DNA from: Lachnoclostridium edouardi | Lineage (GTDB): Bacteria; Bacillota; Clostridia; Lachnospirales; Lachnospiraceae | Assembly (NCBI RefSeq): GCF_900240245.1 | Contig: NZ_OESQ01000001.1 | Location: 1,961,672-2,025,671, forward strand | DNA: 64,000 bases | Direction of reading: 5' to 3' | Shown: piece by piece, positions 1-6,730 of the stretch | How positions within the stretch are numbered: the first letter of the stretch is position 1 | Layout of the letters: every line of letters begins with the position of its first letter | Made by a program: the position numbers and the translations under genes | Notes under the pieces: model-generated | Told to the model about the DNA's origin: nothing | Databases searched by the model: none | The model's input: only the letters and a program-made list of their open reading frames with translations

Positions 1-30
1 AGCAATCGGCCTTATATAAACAGCGAAATT

Positions 31-798
31 TTATTTTTCCGGCAATGAGCCAGGAGATGAATCATCCAGATCAAACAACCCGTTTACTTTGCCTATAATT
101 TTTCCGATACAGTGGAAATTATCCTCAGGCAGCACTTCTATATCAGGGTCCATAACATTTAATGCTCGAAGCCTGCAGCCGGTGTCGTCATGGCGCAGAG
201 AACGAATATAACACACCTTATTTAAACAAAAAATACCCATCTCATTGTTGGTGGCCTGTTGATCAGAAAGGGCTAAAACGTCGTACTTTTTGAAAACAGG
301 CTCATATTCGTCCACCTGAATTTGAAAACAAAAGGCCAGATCTGCAGGAATATCTTTCCGTTTAATTTTATATGTTATAGGCCGTTCCTGAAGCAGAAAT
401 CCAGTATTTGCCTTGCGGATTCCTGGAATGAGACAAGGAAAGGACCCCCATTCTTCTTTGCGGATACGTTCGTATTCAGAATCAATTATCATACGGACAA
501 GCTGCTTGCTGTTTTCGTCCAGGTGCCTGTATTTTTCAATAGAATCTTTTTCTTCCTGGCTTAAATCATGGCCGTAAATAGTGCGAATCATATTATTAGT
601 GAGATAATCAAGGTAAAGATAGTTGGCATCAACCCCAAGGGTATTAATCAAAGAAATTAAAATTTCTGTCTTGGGAGTGCTGATGTCATTTTCATAATTA
701 GCAATAGCTGAAGGTGTTACACATACTTTATGAGCCAGTTGATTTCTTGTGAGTCCTAATTCTAGCCTGCGGCTACGTAGCTTATCTCCAATTCCCAT
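31..798 (-). CDS. XRE-family repressor with S24/LexA-like C-terminal domain
   Basis: 255 residues. The N-terminal helix-turn-helix (about residues 6-62) is of the Cro/CI type, and the C-terminal half resembles the S24 peptidase fold of phage repressors. In S24 proteases a GDSMEP-like motif carries the catalytic serine; here the aligned stretch reads VDEYEPVFKKYDVLAL, so serine is replaced by glutamate. The later lysine position appears to be arginine (CYIRSL). Self-cleavage is therefore unlikely, and derepression would need another signal. It is divergent from the microprotein at 972 and lies in the integrative element that ends near 4100, so it is probably an element repressor. Family assignment is firm for the HTH and moderate for the S24 part. 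Confidence 0.85.
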   Translation of the reverse strand: MGIGDKLRSRRLELGLTRNQLAHKVCVTPSAIANYENDISTPKTEILISLINTLGVDANYLYLDYLTNNMIRTIYGHDLSQEEKDSIEKYRHLDENSKQLVRMIIDSEYERIRKEEWGSFPCLIPGIRKANTGFLLQERPITYKIKRKDIPADLAFCFQIQVDEYEPVFKKYDVLALSDQQATNNEMGIFCLNKVCYIRSLRHDDTGCRLRALNVMDPDIEVLPEDNFHCIGKIIGKVNGLFDLDDSSPGSLPEK

Positions 799-891
799 AG
801 CAAGCCTCCTGGTCTTATTTATTTATCATATAGTATACTACAAAAAACTTTGAAAATCAATCAATAATATCAAGAATTATGATAATTTTGG

Positions 892-920
892 TTGACTTTT
901 CCAGAAATATATTGTAAACT
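892..920 (+). promoter_or_regulatory. SigA-type promoter for the 33-residue microprotein
   Basis: TTGACT at 892-897 and TAAACT at 915-920 are separated by 17 bases. A GGAGGAG ribosome binding site follows at 963-969. The promoter lies between the divergent XRE gene and the microprotein gene. Confidence 0.6.
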
Positions 921-971
921 GTACAAGACATCCATAGTTAGCAGCAGAAAAAATCTATTTATGGAGGAGTT

Positions 972-1073
972 ATGAATCGAAAATTACAAATAATTAATTT
1001 GGTAAAGCAAGCTGATGACATACAAATTAAATATATTTATGAATTTATCAAAGCTCTATTAGGATCTGCCTAA
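972..1073 (+). CDS. 33-residue microprotein in the element control region
   Basis: The ORF starts MNRKLQIINLVKQADDIQ and ends ALLGSA. It has a strong GGAGGAG site just upstream, a plausible promoter at 892-920 and a terminator hairpin whose loop holds its stop codon, so it looks like a real independent transcription unit. Alternating hydrophobic residues suggest one or two amphipathic helices and no signal peptide or membrane segment. Small proteins of similar style (ending in an IYRF/IKALL-like helix) sit next to XRE regulators in Lachnospiraceae elements. Function is unknown; modulation of a neighbouring repressor is only a guess. Confidence 0.65.
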   Translation: MNRKLQIINLVKQADDIQIKYIYEFIKALLGSA

Positions 1074-1090
1074 AGCAGATTTATTTTTTT
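1064..1090 (+). terminator. Rho-independent terminator after the microprotein
   Basis: ATCTGC (1064-1069) pairs with GCAGAT (1075-1080) around a 5-base loop and is followed by TTATTTTTTT. The microprotein stop codon is in the loop. Confidence 0.75.
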
Positions 1091-1449
1091 GTTGAAAGAG
1101 TTGTGATATGTTGCAGAACATGCCACTCGTCCTCAGTTAGCTGGGACAGTGTTAAGATAAACTGCTTTTTAAAGGAATCCGGCTTTTCCCTGAGAAGCAA
1201 TCCAAACCATTTAGAAAGCAGAAGATCCGGATTAGTTTCTAGATACATGTTTCCTTCACCAGTTCGCAGCCATGTTTCGTTTACGTTAAACTCGCGGCAA
1301 ATGGAAAAAAGAATCGCGTCTATAGGGGTGCGTGAACTGGTTTCATAAGTGGCGATAGTATTTCTGGATACACCGATTTTTTCAGCAAATTCTTTTTGGG
1401 TCATGCCAGCGTTTGTTCTGATAATTTTAATTCTGTTCTTCATTGGCAT
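1081..1449 (-). CDS. XRE-family transcriptional regulator
   Basis: 122 residues with a classic N-terminal Cro/CI helix-turn-helix (about residues 6-60; recognisable segments are MTQKEFAEKIGVSRNTIATYE and the following helix). The C-terminal 55 residues match no domain I recognise and may mediate dimerisation. The start is supported by an AAAGGA site about 5 bases upstream. The gene converges on the microprotein at 972 and is divergent from the Spo0A-like gene at 1685, so it probably controls one or both. It belongs to the integrative element's regulatory cluster. Confidence 0.85.
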   Translation of the reverse strand: MPMKNRIKIIRTNAGMTQKEFAEKIGVSRNTIATYETSSRTPIDAILFSICREFNVNETWLRTGEGNMYLETNPDLLLSKWFGLLLREKPDSFKKQFILTLSQLTEDEWHVLQHITTLSTKK

Positions 1450-1684
1450 TCCATCCTTTCGTTAGTGAAATATTGTACGTATATGGATAATATAGTAAAG
1501 GAAAAAAGTTGCGATGTCAATAAAAATATAAAAATATAAAACAAAATAAAACATTTAATAGTCATAATACAACAAAAATAGAAGTTTTTATTTTCATATA
1601 CAGCGCAGAAGATACAAGAAGGAAGAAGGCCGAGAAAATAGTATTTTCTAAATTCAGCGCTGTCTATTTATGAAGGGGGAAAAT

Positions 1685-2158
1685 ATGAGAGATACAACTA
1701 TAGACATATTGTTAGACATTGGGATTCCAGCCGGCGTAAAAGGGTTTGGCTACATTTGCGATGCAATGGAGCTGTTTGAAGCTGATGCTTATTATCAAGA
1801 AGGAAAGATATGCCTTTTGTATTCTGAGATTGCTAAAAAACATAATACTACAAGTTCCAGAGTGGAACGAGCAATCCGACATGCCTTTGAAACTGCAGTT
1901 ACAAAAGGAAATCAGGAGATGGTAGACAAATATTTAGATAAGCTAAATACGCAAAATTCTAATCTGCTGAGAACCTTATATTTAAGAAAACAACAGAATG
2001 AGCATAGAAAAAGTACAGAGGTATCTATGTGCCATTCAGACTACTGTGCTCTAAAACAGCAAATTTATTTAGAAGCTGTTGATAAGCTGTCAGAGGAAAT
2101 GGAATTAATGCTTTCTAAGGTTATGCAGAATATAAAAGAGAATCAGGCAGTAAATTAA
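1685..2158 (+). CDS. Stand-alone Spo0A C-terminal DNA-binding domain protein
   Basis: 157 residues from the ATG at 1685, chosen because AAGGGGGA sits 5 bases upstream; the in-frame ATG at 1670 lies before that site. Residues about 5-95 match the Spo0A effector domain: an early IGIPAGVKGFGYI segment, then SEIAKKHNTTSSRVERAIRH, which corresponds to the Spo0A recognition helix region. The phosphoacceptor receiver domain of Spo0A is absent, so the protein cannot be switched by the phosphorelay in the usual way. The rest is a helical tail. It sits in an integrative element upstream of a serine recombinase, where it could bind Spo0A-box-like sites and link element behaviour to sporulation; that link is inference. 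Confidence 0.85.
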   Translation: MRDTTIDILLDIGIPAGVKGFGYICDAMELFEADAYYQEGKICLLYSEIAKKHNTTSSRVERAIRHAFETAVTKGNQEMVDKYLDKLNTQNSNLLRTLYLRKQQNEHRKSTEVSMCHSDYCALKQQIYLEAVDKLSEEMELMLSKVMQNIKENQAVN

Positions 2159-2227
2159 AAATAATTAAACAGGGAAGCAAAGTGATTTGTTGTTTAAACA
2201 AGAATACTAAATTGAGAAATATAAGGA

Positions 2228-2258
2228 GGACAGCTGTTTTACAGCTGTTCTTTTTTTT
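2228..2258 (+). terminator. Rho-independent terminator after the Spo0A-like gene
   Basis: GGACAGCTGT (2228-2237) pairs with ACAGCTGTTC (2241-2250), 10 base pairs with one G-T pair, followed by eight T. It separates the Spo0A-like gene from the recombinase unit, so an ORF start at 2182 upstream of it is improbable. Confidence 0.85.
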
Positions 2259-2310
2259 GCCCCAAAACATACATTGTGGTAAAGAAGTGTTCTGGGAGCA
2301 AAAGCAGACG

Positions 2311-2490
2311 GTGAAAGCAAATATTCAAAAGGAGTATAAGATTCAGCGGGTATATTTAGGAAAGTATTCAGCTGAGAGTATGGTGGAGAGGTTGATAAAG
2401 GACCATTTGAAAGCTGTTTATCTGGAGATTAATAATAAACAGGGGAAGGGAGAGTTGGATAATATAAATAAGGGAGATGTATTTGAATGA
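2311..2490 (+). CDS. Small conserved-looking ORF coupled to the recombinase
   Basis: About 59 residues if translation starts at the GTG at 2311; the open frame extends back to 2182, but that crosses a terminator. The core reads IQRVYLGKYSAESMVERLIK and looks like a compact helical protein. It overlaps the recombinase start by four bases, a sign of translational coupling. I do not recognise a function. Small accessory ORFs just upstream of serine recombinases can act as directionality factors, but nothing in the sequence shows this. The start codon is uncertain. Confidence 0.5.
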   Translation: MKANIQKEYKIQRVYLGKYSAESMVERLIKDHLKAVYLEINNKQGKGELDNINKGDVFE

Positions 2491-4100
2491 ATGAGAAAGC
2501 GGGAAATAAACATTTTCTGAGAACAGGAGCTTACATTAGATTGTCCAGGGAGGACGGAGACAAGGCAGAAAGCGACAGTATTGTGAATCAGAAAAAGCTG
2601 GTTCAGGAATATGTATTAAATGAAAAGGATTTAATACTTCAGGAGTTTTATGTAGACGACGGGTGGTCCGGCACTAACTTTAACAGACCGGCTTTTCAGA
2701 GGATGCTCTGGGATATTGAAAATAAGAGGCTGGATTGTGTAATAGTAAAGGATTTATCCAGATTTGGAAGGGACTACATTGATACAGGCAGATATTTGGA
2801 GCGGTATTTGCCGGAAAAACAAGTTCGTTTTATTTCTGTGACAGATGGAATAGACAGCGGAAAACAGACTTACGATATACTAGTTCCCATAAAAAATATT
2901 TTTAATGAGCAGTATGCCAGAGATATTTCTAAAAAGGTGCATTCAGCTATTAAAACAAAGCAGAAAGCAGGGGAATTTATAGGGGCGTTTGCCCCTTATG
3001 GCTACAAAAAATCCTCCTCAGATAAAAATAAGCTGATTATAGATCCCTATGCGGGGAAAATTGTGCAAAGGATATTTCAAATGTATTTGGAGGGCATGGG
3101 AAAGCTGACTATAGCCAAAAGATTAAATAAAGAGGGAATTTTGTGCCCGTCCCAGTATAAAAAGGCTTGCGGCGAGAATTACCGAAGCAAAGGGGAAGGT
3201 AAAAGGGAATTATATTGGACATATTCTGCCATTCACAAAATTCTTCAAAGCCAGGTGTATGCCGGGGATATGGTTCAGGGGAGGAAAACTCAGGAGATGC
3301 GTGGAAAACAGAGAATTTTAAATAAAAATATGTGGATAACTGTAAATAATACCCACGAGCCGATTATTGACAAAGAGACATGGAATAAAGTACAGAATCT
3401 GATGACGAGAAAGACCAGGCAGGCTCAGATAAAAAAGGAAGAAAATATATTTGCAGGCTTTTTAAAGTGCGGTCAATGCGGTGGCGCTATGGTAAAAAAA
3501 GTAGCGGGGGGAAAAGAAAATAAAAAGATTTGTTATTGCTGCGGTACATATGTAAGGCTTGGAAAGGATTACTGTTCCCGCCATGAAATATCTTTTCAGG
3601 CGCTGGAGGATGCTGTTAAGGCGGATCTGAAAAATATAGTAGAAAATATGAAAGATCTGGAAGGAATAGCAAAAAAGGCAGAAAAGACTTGCCAGGGGAG
3701 GACCCCGGGGGCGGATGTACTTTTAAGATATCAGGGGGAATTGGCACGTTTAAAAAAAATGAAAAAAGCTATTTATGAGGATTACAGGGAAGGGCTGATT
3801 AATAAAGAAGAATTTTTGATGTTTGGAAGGGAGTATAGGGAGAAGGAAGATTTAACAGAAAGAAAAATTCAGGAGATGTTAAAAGGGGGAAATAACAGGA
3901 AGGGCTGGGAAGGGGATTTGTGGCTGAAAAAACTGGTGGAAAATCAGGATATTCTATATTTAGACAGAAATATAATCGTAGAAATGGTGTCGGGCATCCA
4001 GATTTTTGAAGAGGGAAACATAATAATCAATTATAATTTTCAATGCCCTGTGGCCGCAGATAACCTCCAGCCCACGGAGGAAATGATCCTGGAAAGGTAG
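2487..4100 (+). CDS. Large serine recombinase (site-specific integrase)
   Basis: 537 residues. The resolvase catalytic domain occupies about residues 12-160, with the nucleophile in AYIRLSRED (Ser20) and the conserved DRPAFQRM-like and DLSRFGRD segments. A recombinase domain (about 175-310) follows, then a zinc ribbon with two CxxC-type pairs (CGQCGG and CYCCG, about 329-356) and a coiled-coil C-terminal arm. Such enzymes integrate and excise phages and conjugative or other elements without needing host factors. The last codons (after about nucleotide 4064) overlap, in another frame, the catalytic-motif codons of a cwlD-like gene. The C-terminus is therefore encoded by host-derived sequence across the attachment junction. 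Confidence 0.95.
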   Translation: MNEKAGNKHFLRTGAYIRLSREDGDKAESDSIVNQKKLVQEYVLNEKDLILQEFYVDDGWSGTNFNRPAFQRMLWDIENKRLDCVIVKDLSRFGRDYIDTGRYLERYLPEKQVRFISVTDGIDSGKQTYDILVPIKNIFNEQYARDISKKVHSAIKTKQKAGEFIGAFAPYGYKKSSSDKNKLIIDPYAGKIVQRIFQMYLEGMGKLTIAKRLNKEGILCPSQYKKACGENYRSKGEGKRELYWTYSAIHKILQSQVYAGDMVQGRKTQEMRGKQRILNKNMWITVNNTHEPIIDKETWNKVQNLMTRKTRQAQIKKEENIFAGFLKCGQCGGAMVKKVAGGKENKKICYCCGTYVRLGKDYCSRHEISFQALEDAVKADLKNIVENMKDLEGIAKKAEKTCQGRTPGADVLLRYQGELARLKKMKKAIYEDYREGLINKEEFLMFGREYREKEDLTERKIQEMLKGGNNRKGWEGDLWLKKLVENQDILYLDRNIIVEMVSGIQIFEEGNIIINYNFQCPVAADNLQPTEEMILER

Positions 4101-4102
4101 GG
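4060..4102. other. Predicted attR junction of the integrative element inside a cwlD-like gene
   Basis: To the right, the frame beginning at 4064 reads PPAHGGNDPGKVG and continues without a break into the amidase at 4157. To the left the same frame meets a stop (TAA at 4061-4063) and no amidase sequence is seen. HGGNDPGKVG is the zinc-ligand motif of amidase_3 enzymes, so homology to cwlD starts abruptly at about 4067-4073. The crossover therefore lies near 4064-4080. The matching attL should be left of this window. Confidence 0.65.
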
Positions 4103-4627
4103 GTAGATAAAAGCCTGGAAAAGGATATTAATTTAGAGATTTCCAAGCGGCTGAAAATGTATTTGGAGAACTCGGATGTAAAGGTGGTTATGACAAGAGA
4201 TAAAGATCAAGGGCTGTACACAGAAAAGGACAGCAGTAAAAAGTCGGCTGATATGAGGAAAAGATGTGAAATCATCAGCGAGACAAAGCCGGATTTAGTT
4301 GTCAGCATCCATCAAAACAGCTACCATGAAGAGCCGATTTCCGGAGGACAGGTGTTTTATTACAGCAGATCGGAAAAGGGAAAAAAATTGGCAGAGCTGG
4401 TTCAGGAGCGGTTTGATTATGTGCTGGGAGAGAAAAATACGCGGGTGGCCAAGGCAAACGACAGCTATTATTTACTGCTTCATGTAAAAGAACCTATCGT
4501 AATCGTAGAATGCGGTTTTCTTTCTAATTGGGCGGAGTCGGCAAAACTGAATTCTGAGGAGTACCAGGACCGCCTTGCCTGGACAATACATATGGGAATT
4601 TTGGAGTATTTAAATGGAGAGAAATAA
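4064..4627 (+). pseudogene. cwlD: 5'-truncated CwlD-like N-acetylmuramoyl-L-alanine amidase
   Basis: The frame from 4064 to 4627 encodes most of an amidase_3 domain: HGGNDPGKVG (first zinc ligand), VVSIHQNSYH (second histidine) and IVIVECGFLSN (catalytic glutamate). The segment from DMRKRCEIIS to the C-terminus follows CwlD, the amidase needed to make muramic-delta-lactam in spore cortex. The signal/anchor and the strand before HGG are missing, because the recombinase element abuts exactly there. As it stands it has no start or signal sequence. If the 5' part lies at the other end of the element, excision would rebuild the full gene. Confidence 0.8.
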
Positions 4628-4662
4628 TAGAGGGATGGCAGTATTTGCTTCCTCTCTGCACA

Positions 4663-4691
4663 TTGACTGGAGTAGGAGGGGGTTATATAAT
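4663..4691 (+). promoter_or_regulatory. Near-consensus promoter of the Wadjet operon
   Basis: TTGACT (4663-4668) and a perfect TATAAT (4686-4691) are 17 bases apart, about 55 bases upstream of jetA. Confidence 0.7.
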
Positions 4692-4748
4692 AGAAGGATG
4701 GTTAACGGAAAAGAATGGAAATTCCAATGAAAAGAGCTGATAAAATAA

Positions 4749-6110
4749 ATGAAATTACTAAATGATATACCAGCCTCATTTTGGGCTTTATTTCGATCTC
4801 CTAACAGGGAGGTATACATAGAGGCCTTATTGAGAATTAACGAAGAATATGAGTACAGCAATTATTTTCTAAGTCGGGAAATGTGCATTCAGGTGCTGGG
4901 AGACTATTTTTCCAGAAAGCGGCTGCGAATCCAGCAAGAGGAACAGGAAGACGAGTTAGATGTGCTGGAGCCGCCGGCCACCAGAGTTTTAAATTGGCTG
5001 ATTAAGACTCAGTGGCTGAAAAAGCTGGATGACTTTCACTCTTTTACTATAAATATAGTAATTCCTGACTATTCCTCAGTGTTTATTACTGCCTTTGAAC
5101 GGTTAATAAAAGGCGGGGATGACGAGACAGAGGTTTATATTCAAAACATATACGCTAATTTGTTTTCATTTATCAATGATAAAAGAGCCGGGACAGGACT
5201 TTTAAATACGGCTCTGGTCAACACAAAAAGGCTGAATAAGGTGCTCCAGGAGCTGCTTCACAATATGGATAAATTTTTTACCAGCCTACTGGAGCAGGAT
5301 TCCTACAGCGGGCTGCTAAAAGAGCATTTAGACGGATATGTGGAGGAAATTGTAAAAAAGAAATATCATCTGCTGAAAACCTCCGACAATTTTTATATGT
5401 ATAAGGCGGACATAAAAAAGTGGCTGAATGAGCTGAGAGAAAATTATGATTTTCTGGAGCAGGCGGCAGCCAGAGGGGGAAATAACATTACAGCCGGGGA
5501 TTTGGTTAAGATTTTAGATGATATTGACAGAGGATTTGACGCTATAGAACGGCGGATTGCCAATATGGATAAGGAGCATACAAAATATATTCGGGTAACA
5601 GTCAGCCGACTTTATTATCTGTTAAATAAGGAAGATGACACAAAGGGAGTAATTCTTCAAATGTTCCAGATTCTGTCTAAAATGGAGGACCCGGAACCGG
5701 GTATTAAGAAAATCGGAAATCAGTTGAATCTGTCTTATCAGGAGATTATTTCTGAAAAGTCTCTTTATAAAAAGAGAAAGCCTAAGGAGGCATTTAAGGA
5801 AAATCTTCAGGCTGAAAAGCTGGAGGAGGATTTGTCTGCAGAAGAGATTTTAAAGCTGAATAAAGTAAAGGCCAGATATTCTAAAGAGGAAATCTGCAGC
5901 TTTGTGGAGGAACGTATGGAAAATGGCCAGGCAGTAATCGGTGAGGACGGCATTCATACGGACCAGGAGTTTGAGAAGCTGATTTTGGCCTATGATTTTT
6001 CAGTAAAAAAGGAAAGCCCGTTTTATGTGGAAAAAGAGACTGAGGAGGGGGATATGGTGACAAATGGAGCTTATCGATATCCCAGGCTAACATTTACAAG
6101 GAGAAAATAA
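4749..6110 (+). CDS. jetA: Wadjet protein JetA (kleisin-like)
   Basis: 453 residues, the first gene of a four-gene operon. Order, sizes and the following MukE-, SMC- and Toprim-like genes identify it as JetA, the MukF/kleisin-like subunit of the Wadjet complex that extrudes and cleaves small circular DNA such as plasmids. The sequence shows an N-terminal winged-helix-like region, a long central helical region (about 230-330), and a charged C-terminus that would contact JetC. It resembles the DUF5716-type JetA that I associate with type II systems of Clostridia; the type is from memory. Its stop overlaps the jetB start by one base. The ribosome binding site is weak. Confidence 0.88.
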   Translation: MKLLNDIPASFWALFRSPNREVYIEALLRINEEYEYSNYFLSREMCIQVLGDYFSRKRLRIQQEEQEDELDVLEPPATRVLNWLIKTQWLKKLDDFHSFTINIVIPDYSSVFITAFERLIKGGDDETEVYIQNIYANLFSFINDKRAGTGLLNTALVNTKRLNKVLQELLHNMDKFFTSLLEQDSYSGLLKEHLDGYVEEIVKKKYHLLKTSDNFYMYKADIKKWLNELRENYDFLEQAAARGGNNITAGDLVKILDDIDRGFDAIERRIANMDKEHTKYIRVTVSRLYYLLNKEDDTKGVILQMFQILSKMEDPEPGIKKIGNQLNLSYQEIISEKSLYKKRKPKEAFKENLQAEKLEEDLSAEEILKLNKVKARYSKEEICSFVEERMENGQAVIGEDGIHTDQEFEKLILAYDFSVKKESPFYVEKETEEGDMVTNGAYRYPRLTFTRRK

Positions 6111-6730
6111 TGATACCATATTTTAAAGAGCTTTCAGATGAAGAACAGGAAATCATTACGTCTGTAATTCAGCTGTTGTATCGCCAAACCTTTATTATGG
6201 AAAGAAAATATGAGAAAAAAACAGGGCGGTTTCAATATAGCAGAGAGTACAGATACTGTGAAAAGCATTTTGAATTTTTAAAAGAATATTTTGCAGTGGC
6301 AGGTATTACTTTAAAGGAAAGCAGGCAGACAGGGATTATTTATATACAAGGAGAGGGAGTAATAGGCGATAAGCTTCCTAAGTTAGCTACCTTATATCTG
6401 CTGATGTTAAAGGTTCTCTATGACGAGCAGATGAGCAAGGCATCCACCAGCGTACATATTTACACCACATTAGAGGAGCTAAATGAAAGACTGGATTCCT
6501 ACAGACTTTTAGGCAGAATTCCTCCTACAGAGGTGAGAAAAGCTTTAACGCTTCTGAAAAAATACCAGATTATTGAGCCTGTGGACATGTTAGACGATAT
6601 AGATGGCGGAACCAGACTGATTATTTATCCCAGCGTCAGCTTAGTTTTAATGGGGGACGACGCCAGAGGGCTTTTAGAATCCATGACAGAAGGGGAGGGT
6701 GATGAAAATGAGAACGAATCAGAGGTTTAA
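6110..6730 (+). CDS. jetB: Wadjet protein JetB (MukE-like)
   Basis: 206 residues starting at an ATG that overlaps the jetA stop, with AAGGAG 7 bases upstream. It has the size and position of JetB, the MukE/KITE-like tandem winged-helix protein that bridges JetA and JetC. The segment TSVHIYTTLEELNERLDSYR followed by a winged-helix pattern (PTEVRKALTLLKKYQIIEP) fits. The C-terminus is acidic and overlaps the start of jetC. No catalytic residues are expected. Confidence 0.85.
   Translation: MIPYFKELSDEEQEIITSVIQLLYRQTFIMERKYEKKTGRFQYSREYRYCEKHFEFLKEYFAVAGITLKESRQTGIIYIQGEGVIGDKLPKLATLYLLMLKVLYDEQMSKASTSVHIYTTLEELNERLDSYRLLGRIPPTEVRKALTLLKKYQIIEPVDMLDDIDGGTRLIIYPSVSLVLMGDDARGLLESMTEGEGDENENESEV

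Noticed and set aside
2182..2310. Extended start of the small ORF before the recombinase
   Set aside because: The extension contains a strong terminator hairpin with eight T, and its translation has a run of phenylalanines from that tract; a start after it is more likely.
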